DNA of 64,000 bases from Cheilinus undulatus (Eukaryota > Chordata > Actinopteri > Labriformes > Labridae). The stretch spans positions 38,242,551 to 38,306,550 of the forward strand of contig NC_054872.1 of NCBI RefSeq assembly GCF_018320785.1, in the 5' to 3' direction. The notes beneath the pieces were generated by a model. That model had not been told where the DNA came from. It made no database searches and saw only the letters and a program-made list of their open reading frames with translations. Each line of letters begins with the position of its first letter. Positions within the stretch are counted from its first letter, which is position 1. The position numbers were made by a program, and so were the translations under genes. Positions 34,200-43,850 of this stretch are shown one piece after another.

Positions 34200-35370
34200 A
34201 TTAGTTTTTCAAAGCACAGATCATACTGGCCTTTTACTTGGATGCTGTTTTTAACTGTGGTCTTATGAGATGCATCAGTATCACTCTACATTTATGTATA
34301 TTTTCACCTTAAAGTCTTAGGCTTAATGAGCAATAAAAAGGATTAAATGAGGTATAACACATTTGCAAAGACTGGGGGCCAGCTCAGCTGGTTTTCTGTC
34401 AACCTGAGTAAGATTTTCTAATAATTTTACCTTTGTCTCATTGGGAAAAATAAAAAATTATCAAGGCAGAGGACATCATACAGTCATCTGATAGTTTTTG
34501 TTTTCATGATATGCCCCTGAGTATTATACCAAGTTCTAAATAGTCATTGTAACCGAAGCATACACAATGTAAAGAAATGAAATAAAACTTTCTCTTTTTT
34601 GACTAAAATGTGTTTACTCTTAAAAATGTTGCTCGGCTGGTGTATTTTTAATAGTACAAATGTACACATACCTGTTGAACTTAAATTAGTTGCTTTGCCC
34701 TTTATTTACTTGAGTCTATGAAATGACCTTGATCTTATTTAAGACAGGCATTCATAGGAGTTAGGCTTTAAATAATTTTAAATATGTGTGCACAGCAAAA
34801 ATGAGAAATACTATTAAATTGTAAAATTACACCAGAAAGACACTGCGTACTAAATTAGGATATTGATATAAAAATTGAACAACAAATCACTAATTTGATC
34901 TGACTTTTTTAAGAAAGCCAGTCTATATCAACCTGCTCCTCAGTAGTACCGAAAAACTCCAGCAAACTCAAATATATGGAGGAATATATAGCCAACACTT
35001 AAACTGTGATTTTAATTCCTTACGCTGTAAATGACATCAGCTGTGTTTATTTTAAGACTGTGCTGATGTTAAATGATGCTTGATTTGTGACCATTAATTG
35101 TACAGAGAATTTCCCAATGCACATTTGGATACTTTTTGTCACTTCACATTTGGACAGCAGTAATAATAAAAATGTATCTATATAGTGGACTATTCTGTAA
35201 GATTGTGGACTTAATCATGGCTGTCAGGAGTGAGAATACAGTGCAAGTTTATGTGATGTAGTAGCACCCACAATCTTCCAAACAGTGTTCTTAATAACAT
35301 GTTAGATTTTTAATACAATGTTAATACAACGCTCTACATTAAAAACAAGTCAAATCAAGTATGTACTCTT
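34200..35370. other. Gene-free stretch between mycbp and gja9
   Basis: This is AT-rich intergenic sequence between two convergent genes. I see no coding frame with a motif and no defined repeat apart from the Tc1-like copy that follows. Confidence 0.45.
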
Positions 35371-35869
35371 ACAGATCGCTGTTGTGTATACCTGTTCAAC
35401 TGCTCATTAACATGAATATCTAACCAGCCAACTGAAGAAGCCAAAACATTAAGGTATGTAGATATGATCAAGACAAATGGAGTATCATAACGAGGAAAAA
35501 GGTGTTTAAGGTGACTTTGAACATGCATTTGGCTGTTGATGCCAGAGTAGCTGGTCTGAGTCTTTCTGAAACTGCTGATTTACTGGGATTTTACTGCTGA
35601 AATATCCCTATCTCCATTCTATTTACAGAGAATGGTCCAAAAACAAGAAAAAAATGCCTTGTTTGATGCCTGAGTTCAGAGTAGAATGACCAAACTGGTT
35701 CGGGCTGATAAAGCAACAATAACTTAAATCGCCATTTTTAAAACACAGTTATTCAGGAGAGCATCTTTGAGCTCACAACATGTTGAACCTTAAAGCATGC
35801 AGTGGGCACTGCCATGTAATTGGCTAATTATGAGCAGTTGAACAGGTGTACCTAATAAAGTGATCAGTG
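35371..35869 (+). mobile_element. Deleted Tc1-like element, family B copy 1
   Basis: The left end (about 35371-35420) carries ATACCTGTTCAACTGCTCAT. The right end is the inverse, ATGAGCAGTTGAACAGGTG and then TACCTAATAAAGTGATCAGTG. The interior keeps decayed transposase N-terminal sequence (AAACTGCTGATTTACTGGGA, ACAGAGAATGGTCC, AATGCCTTGTTTGATGCC). Most of the transposase is deleted. Two more copies of the family are at 40769-41273 and 45387-46152. It lies in the mycbp-gja9 interval. Confidence 0.8.
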
Positions 35870-36237
35870 AGCAATTTTGGCACAGTGTGGGTCAACCTAA
35901 TCTTGCATCAAACTGCAGTTTGCTCAAATATTTTCCATGGTTTAATACTATTATCCATTCTCATTTATAAATGCTGAAAGTCACAATAGAAAATAGTTGC
36001 TTTATACAAAAGTAATTGCAAAAATAAATAAAAGCACAAAGTCCTGAGTTGTTTGCATTGTATTAGATTTATAGTATGCCTTTGTAACAAAGCTTTGTTG
36101 AAACCCCAATCAAGAATATGAGCAAACGTTTCACCAGTGCTATCCGAGTGTGTTGAATCCATCACCTAAATGTGGGAGAGGACTCCTGTAAACTGGAATT
36201 TTGCTGCTGCAAAAATAAGACACTTTGCTTTTGAAGT

Positions 36238-37728
36238 TTAGATTTTTAGATCAGTTGCTCGTTTGCTGCTTGTGTTGCTTGCCATTGATGTTTTGCAGTT
36301 AGAGGAAGGAGGTCTGGAGTTGTTCCTGGATGCTAAGCTCGAATCATCCACCGACTCTGTACTGGAAGGCTGGCTCTGATGTTTGACATCTGACTTTGAT
36401 GGTACTCGAGCAGAGGGAGGTCCATTACTGGTTTTCGCTCCACTGTATGAGTCTGTGTCAGAGCTTTTACCCTCCAGCACTGTGGAGCATTTGAAAGATC
36501 CATGTGCCCTAAAAGGTTTTCTTATTGCACTCACTGGCAGTGTGGGGAAGGAGGAAGAAGAGTGAGCAGCCACCTTCTTTGGAGACTCTGGACTCCCTCC
36601 TCCACTGCTCCCATCCTCCTTTGTGTGTGGAAGGCGACACAAAAAGTCCTCAGCCCCCTGCTTTGGATGGATCAGGGAGTCACAGCACGGGGAGCATGAC
36701 TCATTGACAGTCAGGTTGCAGTGACAGTCCTGAGGGCTTTGAGCTGAACATCTAGAATCATCCAAATCATGCTGATTGGCCAGCTCGCCCTGCAGAGGTA
36801 GAAAAGTTGAAGGTTTGATGAGATTTGGGTACATAATGTTCCCCTGAACCCTCTCCATCAGGAGGTTGTAGTCACTGGGTGCAGAGACAATCGTTGCCTT
36901 TCTGGTTGCACATATTTGCACAACTGATTCTTTTTTACACCTGTTGTCGTAGTATTCATCAAGCTCATCCTTTTCTTCTCTCAAGTGAGGGTAGAACTCC
37001 AAAATGCCCTTTTTAATCTTCTTGTAACCCAGATGCATGATCTCCAAGATGTTTAGAAAGAGAGAAATTCCAGCAATACACTGCATGAAAACCATGAAGA
37101 CACTTTTCTCCGTTGGTCTGGACACATAGCAGTCCACAGCGTTAGGACAGGGGTCCCGCTGACACTTAAAAAGAGGGTAAAGGTGGAATCCGTAAAGGAG
37201 ATACTGGCCCAACATGAAGGCCACTTCAACAACAGATCGAGTGACAACATGAGCAACATATGTCCGCAAGAGAGAACCCCTCAGAGGAGCTTTGTTCAGC
37301 TTCCCCTGATCCAGCTGCTTCATCTCACGCTCAATCCTCTTCCTGGCTTCTGCCAGCTCCACATCCACCAGCTCCAGCTCCTTCCTCAGCAGATGCTTCT
37401 TCTTCTGGCGAGCCTTCTCCAGCGCCCGCAGCCTGTACAGAGCATGGCCCATGTAAACCAGGGAAGGTGAGGACACAAAAATGACCTGTAGCACCCAGTA
37501 GCGAATGAGAGAGATCGGGAAAGCAAGGTCATAGCAGACGTTTCTGCACCCTGGCTGCTCTGTGTTGCATATGAAGTCAGCCTGTTCATCATTCCACACA
37601 TCCTCGGCTGCAACGCCGAGGACCAGCATGCGGAAGATGAACAGGATGGTGAGCCAGATTTTGCCAACCATAGTGGAATGGATGTGCACCTCCTCCAAAA
37701 TCCCCCCGAGGAAGTTCCAGTCCCCCAT
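36238..37728 (-). CDS. gja9: Gap junction protein alpha 9 (connexin, Cx55.5/Cx59-like)
   Basis: Six subunits form a hemichannel, and two hemichannels from neighbouring cells make a gap-junction channel; fish members are known from retinal horizontal cells. One uninterrupted coding exon gives 496 residues. I start at ATG 37728 because connexins begin MGDW; the two codons before it are GTG AAG. Four membrane segments lie near residues 21-41, 75-95, 155-180 and 207-232. Extracellular loop cysteines follow the connexin pattern, C54-C61-C65 and C189-C194-C200. A charged, helical cytoplasmic loop spans about 103-142. The Ser/Pro-rich C-terminal tail ends ATDLKI, close to the TDLQI end of human GJA9 as I remember it. 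The N-terminal half is nearly identical to GJA9; synteny agrees. The gene is intact. Confidence 0.95.
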   Translation of the reverse strand: MGDWNFLGGILEEVHIHSTMVGKIWLTILFIFRMLVLGVAAEDVWNDEQADFICNTEQPGCRNVCYDLAFPISLIRYWVLQVIFVSSPSLVYMGHALYRLRALEKARQKKKHLLRKELELVDVELAEARKRIEREMKQLDQGKLNKAPLRGSLLRTYVAHVVTRSVVEVAFMLGQYLLYGFHLYPLFKCQRDPCPNAVDCYVSRPTEKSVFMVFMQCIAGISLFLNILEIMHLGYKKIKKGILEFYPHLREEKDELDEYYDNRCKKESVVQICATRKATIVSAPSDYNLLMERVQGNIMYPNLIKPSTFLPLQGELANQHDLDDSRCSAQSPQDCHCNLTVNESCSPCCDSLIHPKQGAEDFLCRLPHTKEDGSSGGGSPESPKKVAAHSSSSFPTLPVSAIRKPFRAHGSFKCSTVLEGKSSDTDSYSGAKTSNGPPSARVPSKSDVKHQSQPSSTESVDDSSLASRNNSRPPSSNCKTSMASNTSSKRATDLKI

Positions 37729-37747
37729 CTTCACTCTGCCATTATGA
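37729..37747 (-). promoter_or_regulatory. gja9: gja9 splice acceptor and three-codon uORF
   Basis: Upstream of the start codon, the minus strand reads a pyrimidine-rich tract and then CTACCAG, a good 3' splice site placing the exon start at 37747. The 19 leader bases left in the exon contain ATGGCAGAGTGA (37742-37731), a Met-Ala-Glu-stop uORF that ends two bases before the main ATG. Confidence 0.55.
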
Positions 37748-38221
37748 CTGGTAGAAAAGCAGCAACAGAAAGAACTTTGATAAACACAATAATCATTGTG
37801 ATTTTGTATTCATAAACACAGAAGTTCAAAAGTTACCTTGCACTTATGAGGAATTATTAATAAGTATGACTGCAAAAGCACTTTAACAATAAAAGCAGCA
37901 TTTTTATTCAAAACAATTTAAGAGTACAGAAGTACCAGAAAATCTGTGAAAATAGGAAGTCTTTCAGCTTGAACTTAATGTTTTACCTCTTAGTTTAAAA
38001 AAAGGAAGCATTAAGTAGCAGGAAACTTGTGGATTAAAGTTGCAAAATGTCTTATCTTTGCAGAAAAATGCATCAAAAGCAATCAAGAAAAGTTGTGTAT
38101 CCAGGGATATAATCCATTGGCATGCTAGCTATCCACTTTTGTCCTTTCCAAATCATTCTCCTGATCTGTGACATAATTAAAAACATGTCAGACCTCCTGT
38201 GCACTTGCCATCTCCATTTAC

Positions 38222-38450
38222 CTTGCAGCAGTGTGGACAGACTGCCGATGGTGACTTAGATCTCCACGGGTCATACGGCCCTGACGCGGTCACCAAAAAG
38301 TTTTTAAAAATCGTTGGCGCCCTCCACATGAGTCCCTGCACATCAGCCAAACTTCCGTGACCCGCCTCTGCTCCTGTGTACGTCTGGCACAAAGTGGGAA
38401 CAACTGAGTTGCTGAGGGAAAGCTGCCAACTCTCACTAAAGAAAGTCAAT
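38222..38450 (-). other. gja9: Candidate noncoding first exon of gja9
   Basis: A GC-richer patch upstream of gja9 ends on the minus strand in CTGCTGCAAG followed by GTAAATGG, a good 5' splice site at 38222/38221. Joined to the acceptor at 37747, it would give the 5' UTR with an intron of about 470 bp. The transcription start is not visible. The open frame across it shows no known motif. Confidence 0.35.
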
Positions 38451-39185
38451 ACCAGCAGCTTTAGCCATGCATTTAGATCATTGCCTCACACTGATGGGGT
38501 GTTACATGGAAATTGACCTCAGTCTTTGCAGGTCAGAATGCATTATCTACATCAGATTTCTCTCGATTAAGTTTAATTCTGGCTGACCTTTACCTGTCAA
38601 ACTGTTAGACTGCAAGCATACATCTTCAGATTTTCCAACCTTTTGACTGCCATCTGTTTTGTTATTCTTTTGGGTGTGTACTGCAGCTGTGAGACTAAAT
38701 ACTCATGCTATTTCCAAATAGAAGCTGTGCAAGTTCAGACTGCATGCCAAAGGATTACTTAGCTCTCAACAATACTAGCTTATTTTGCCCCATTTGTACA
38801 AAGAAGGAATTAGTCTGGCACTGAAAACGCCACTCAATATCAATCCAACTGGGCCCCAAACAATCAATAGTTTTCTACTATGGTAAATAGTCAATAAGTC
38901 AACATGTCCCATTTTACACCCTGCTGGTTCTGGTCAGCCCTAATTACGTTCTCATGACAACCCAACACATAATTTTATCCCATTAACAGTAAATCCATCA
39001 AAATGGATTGATGTTCTTGCCAACTTCAAAACATTCAATTCTCAATACCTTTGTGGGATAAACAGGCTGTTTATGGAGCCCATGGTGCTTTATATGCAGT
39101 ACAACAAGCTCAGAATTGCTCTTAAACGTATAAACAAACCATAAATAAAATTAGGACTATTTGTTATTAAAAGCACTAGCCTATT
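38451..39185. other. Gene-free stretch
   Basis: No coding gene or clear repeat is seen here. It probably includes upstream regulatory sequence of gja9. Confidence 0.4.
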
Positions 39186-39990
39186 TTAGAGTTGCATCTC
39201 TATAAAAGTTAGAACATTTATACTGGATATGTCACACATAAAGTGAAATATCTGAAGCCTTTTTTGTTTGAATCTTGAAAAGAGACATGGTAGAGCAATG
39301 GCCCAAATTCCAGTGTGAAGTTTCCATAACCTGATGATTTTGTGTGCCATGCCATCTGCTAGTGTTGCTCTACAGTGTTTTATCAAGTCCAGAGTCAACA
39401 CAGACGTCTATCAAGAAATTTCAGAGCACCTTATTCTTCCTTGTGCTGACAAGTTTAATAGAGAGGCTAATTTCCTTTTTTAGCAGGGCTTAGCACCTGC
39501 CCACAGTGAGGCAAAAACTACTAGTAACTGGTGCTGATCATGGTGTTATTGTTCTTGATTAGCCAGTCAGCTGGCCTGACCTTTAGTATATTGCCAAGAG
39601 GAAGATTGGAGACAGCAGAGCCCATAATACAGACAAGCTGAAGGTTGCTGTCAGAGAAACCTGGGCTTCATAACAGCCCAGCAGTGCCACAGACTGACTG
39701 GCTCCATGCCACCTCACACTGATGCAGTAATTCATACAAAAGGAGGCTCTACCAAAAATGAACATACTTTTCAGATTATTTATATATTCCGTAATGAAAA
39801 CATTTTGTTAGTTTGCTGTCTGAGTTTTTTTTTTTATCTTGATGAGCTGAGAGCTGAAATCACCAAGGGTAACACAAAAGGGCTTGAAATATTTCACTTT
39901 GAAACATGAGCTGAAAAAAATGAATCTCAAATATTAAAGTTTCATCACTTTTTCTAGTTAAATTGTGGTGAATCTTAACTTTTCCACAAT
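39186..39990 (+). mobile_element. Decayed Tc1-like element, family C copy 1
   Basis: The left part (GTTGCATCTCTATAAAAGTT) resembles the terminus of the element at 54215-55618. The middle holds relics of the DDE transposase C-terminal half (CTGCCCACAGTGAGGCAAAAAC, TTGATTAGCCAGTCAGCTGG and the ACAGCCCAGCAGTGCCACAG tail). The first half is deleted and the frame is broken throughout. The ends are approximate. Confidence 0.7.
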
Positions 39991-40768
39991 TTCCTGTTTT
40001 TTTAGATGCACCTTTGGATCCTTTGCCATCTTTCCCCAAAACCAAGATTGACTCAAACCAGTCTGGTACAAAGGCATGAGGGCTGCAGAGGGTCATGTTG
40101 GGGTCACATTCTGGGAAAAGCCAGTGCTATTTCCTCTTCTTTTTATTCTGGTCATGACACACAATTTTCACTTATTCTACAGCCCCAGGACACATTATGG
40201 ATTATTGCCCACCATCACTGTCTGTCCTTTCATTGGCTCAAAATTATAAATATACGGTATATACATATTTGGTGAAAGTTTTATTCCTGAAATGTATGAC
40301 AAGTTGTTTATTTTGTTTAATACTGAAGAAAAATAGATCAAGAAATGTTTGTTGTTTATCAATGCCATCATTTTAAGTCCATTACTAACAGGTTTGAGTT
40401 ACAGGGTTCCCCGTTTTGAGAAGTACAGACCGGCTAACTCTCTTTTACTGCTTTTCAGCCCTCAAATTTGAATAGGATTTACTTTCAGATAAAAAGTATG
40501 TCAAAATATCTTGAAACCCTACGTCTGGTGGTACAAATGTTATGTAAAATTTGTGTAACTGTGTCTTGTTCAACATGTAATGTTGCAAGAAAATTCTTTG
40601 TCTGAAAATAAAGTACTATCAATCAAATCCTTTGTAAAAACCTATAATACAGATACAATATTTAAGTCATAATTTTGTATGGATATACAGTACCTGTATA
40701 AAATCCATTAACCTTACTGGACAAGTCTGATACATGTACCTACAAGCATAGGTACGGACAACCACCTC
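39991..40768. other. Gene-free stretch
   Basis: I see nothing I can name here. The short open frames have no motif. Confidence 0.4.
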
Positions 40769-41273
40769 TGAGGTTTACAGAGAAAAGTTCAAAGATGAAA
40801 TATCCAGAGAGGGACAGTTCTCTGACCCAAACTATGGTGTTGATGGCAAAGCCTAGAGGATAATTATCAGACTGTTTCAAGCTGATAGAAATGTAACTCA
40901 AATAACCACTCACTGCAACCAAGGTATGCAGAAGAGCATCTCTGAATGCACAGAAAACTGAAGCAACAATTCACATGGGCTTACTAAAATGAACAATGTA
41001 TAAGAAAAATATTCCCTGGTCTAATGAGTCTTGATTTCTGCTGCTGCGTCATTTTAATGATTTTCTGAATGACTTTGGGTAAACCACCTGATAGCCTGCC
41101 AGACCACAAACAACAATAGCACATGCAAAGTCAATTAAATCGCCTTTGTTCCTCATTTTGATACTCAGTTTGAGCCTCAGCACATCATCTTGCCTATGTC
41201 AAGATATTGTCATTGTCAAGATGTAAGATAGTTAGATATTTGCTTAAGGTGCAGTTGAACAGGTATACCTTAT
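40769..41273 (+). mobile_element. Deleted Tc1-like element, family B copy 2
   Basis: Transposase relics are in the same order as in the other family-B copies: GGTTTACAGAGAA, AAATATCCAGAGAGGGACAG, AAGCTGATAGAAATGTAACT, AAGGTATGCAGAAGAGCATC and TGGTCTAATGAGTCTTGATT. The right terminus is GCAGTTGAACAGGTATACCT. The left terminus is not recognisable. It is an inactive fragment. Confidence 0.7.
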
Positions 41274-42700
41274 ATTGCAATTGGTGTATACATATCTTAA
41301 ATCATATAATCTTTAAAAAATCAATTAGCCTTTACCTTCATATAGGCTACATTTCAGCATTAAAAGTTTTACAGAAATAACATTTTGAGAAATATTTAAG
41401 AAATCATTTTGATACTAATTTTTTTGTAAGTAATCATTGTCACCAACTGACAGATCTGTACCTGTTGTCTTTGGGTCCCTGAATTCTAAGCAAATCTAAT
41501 TAAAATATCCACAATGTTATTTTAGCTTTAAAGTATCTCACCAGTCTAACATCATGTCTTAGTACACTAGCATGGCAAAAGAATGATGCAGATATCGGTC
41601 TTATCCCCTCAGAATTTACAACACTTTAACAAAAGGCAACATACAATCCATGGATGTTTCAGGGTCAAGGCAAACAGGTTCATGGTAATTAGATATTGAT
41701 TCTCTAAGTCATATTGATGAGCTGAGTTTGGAAACTATAGAACTTTCCATATATAGCAGACAATGTCTGTGACATGGTAACACAAACATGTTACTACGTC
41801 AGCAGCAGAAAAATACACTGCTGAACAAGCAGTTACATATCTGTGACAACCATGGGAAATGTAGTGTAAAATGTACATTTAAATTTTGTTTCCAATCTTT
41901 TGCTCCTCACATGAATGGAAATAGAGTTGGCAAAATATTAAGAACACCTTTCACTACTATGCACTCATGTAGTACATCAATGTATGCAGTAATTTAGATT
42001 CAAATTTAAGTTTTATTTTAAAAACATGAAATTTCATTAAAAAGAAACACAAAATATTCAGTTCTAGAAATGCAACACCAAGCATACAAAGTCTCATTTT
42101 ACTTCAAGTACATTTTTATCAATGTTGATATGTCTCTGATTTTTAAAGATTGCTACCTGCTGCTGTTCTCCCACTTGCTGCAAAACAGCAAAAGAGATTT
42201 ATTCAAATAATTGAGATAAAGAAAATGTACTGATGCCAAAATACTTCAGCCTAGTGTGCAGCAGTGTCCATTGGAATCTGTAAAGTTTATACTAGTGTGC
42301 AATTTAGCTGAAAGTTAATTAACTGCTTCCTGTCAACAGGAAAAGACTAAAACAATGACTTGGCTTTTAGTCAAGGCCTGATGGAAAAATATTAGTATTT
42401 CTTTTTCCTGGGGATTTTTTTTGTAAACTTTTTCTTCGTGGTAGTGGTTTCACACAGCCAAACATGATTATGTCATGATGTTATTACTACAGTCATGAAT
42501 TTTAAACCGTTTAAGGCACATTTAAATTTGATTGAATACTAAAACTAAACTAGACAATTCATAAAGTTTCAACAGAGCACTGATGACCACAAGTATACAG
42601 CAGGAAAGTGATATGAAATATAAACTAGGGATGTACTAATGCTTAATAATAATACCATTACATCCCCTAAAGTTGTTTGAAGAGTTTGTTTTATTTTCAT
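41274..42700. other. Gene-free AT-rich stretch
   Basis: There is no coding gene or defined element in this interval. The distal part may belong to a long rhbdl2 3' UTR, since an AATAAA on the minus strand lies at 42203-42198. Confidence 0.35.
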
Positions 42701-42706
42701 TTAGAT

Positions 42707-42975
42707 CAGTGGTTCTCAACTGAACGAGAAATCGAAAACCCAAATTCTTGATTTCTTGATATTTTAAGAAATCAACACATTAAAATTAGAAATGAACAGT
42801 TTTGTTTTCCCAAGAAAAGAACATGGAAAACAAAGTAAAATAAAACCTCTGTCTACTTTGACCTTCCATACATCGTGGGCTTTATGTCAGTTTTTTCCAG
42901 GCACACCTTCACGACCCACTAAAAACAGCTCTCAGACCCACTTTTGGGTCCCAACCCACCAGTTGAGAACCACTG
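42707..42975 (+). mobile_element. hAT-like MITE, family D, forward
   Basis: The ends CAGTGGTTCTCAACTG and CAGTTGAGAACCACTG are inverted repeats. The element is flanked by perfect 8-bp direct repeats, ATTTAGAT, at 42699-42706 and 42976-42983. This is the hAT signature. The 269-bp body is non-coding and has the pair GACCCACTTTTGGGTCCC near its right end. Confidence 0.9.
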
Positions 42976-43151
42976 ATTTAGATGACCTTCTCCACTCCCC
43001 TTGAAATTTTACAAATGCATAGTTTATAGTCTGCTCTACTTTTCCCCTCCTCATTTATGTTAAAATACCACCAAACTGCAGACATGGCCTTAACTTCACC
43101 TACCTGCTCAAATTATGGGAGGCTAACATCAAGCTTAAAAATGATATAGAG

Positions 43152-43415
43152 CAGCGGCTCTCAGCTGGTGGGTCAGGACCCAAAAGTGGGTCGTCAGTGG
43201 GTCATAAACATGTACCAAGAAAAAAGTCTGTGAAATGCTTTTTAAACATGTTTGTTTTTCTACTGTATGCTTCATGTTTTGTACTGTCTGAGGTCCAAAA
43301 CAACATTTTCATTAAATAAATCGGATTTGTTCAAAGACACTAACACATTTATGTTCTTGTTTCTCACTGAGGAGTTGGTAGTGAGTCCTGAGACAAGACC
43401 AGTTGAGAACCACTG
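43152..43415 (-). mobile_element. hAT-like MITE, family D, reverse
   Basis: The ends CAGCGGCTCTCAGCTG and CAGTTGAGAACCACTG are inverted repeats. They are flanked by near-identical 8-bp repeats, ATATAGAG (43144-43151) and ATATAGTG (43416-43423). The GGTGGGTCAGGACCCAAAAG block is at the left end, so this copy is opposite in orientation to the one at 42707-42975, 176 bp away. It is 264 bp long and non-coding. Confidence 0.88.
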
Positions 43416-43850
43416 ATATAGTGTGCAGTATTGGCAGTATTTTATGAGTAAGAGTTCCAGCACTTAGACTTGGTATTGGCACTAATATAGATCAGAAAAA
43501 GCTCATGTCTAACAAACAAAACCCTCGAGCATATATAATATCACACCTGAAATTAAGAGCAATAATAATTGGATTCAAAACACACCTCTAAATAATTCAA
43601 TCTAAAAAACACAACATCATCTAAAATATAAAAAATGCCATCTGTAATGCTACAAATTAAAGGCAGGAGGCACTATATAATCAAATTCAGCTTTTCAAAG
43701 AAAGAAATCTAATCTAAATTAAAAAAAATTACACCCTGTGCACTACATTCTCAAAGTCCCTGATAAGAAACTCTGCTCTGAAATAAACACGTCTTCCTGA
43801 GTGTGACATGAAGGCTTTTAGTGTTGACTTGAGAGTGCAGCTTCATGGAC

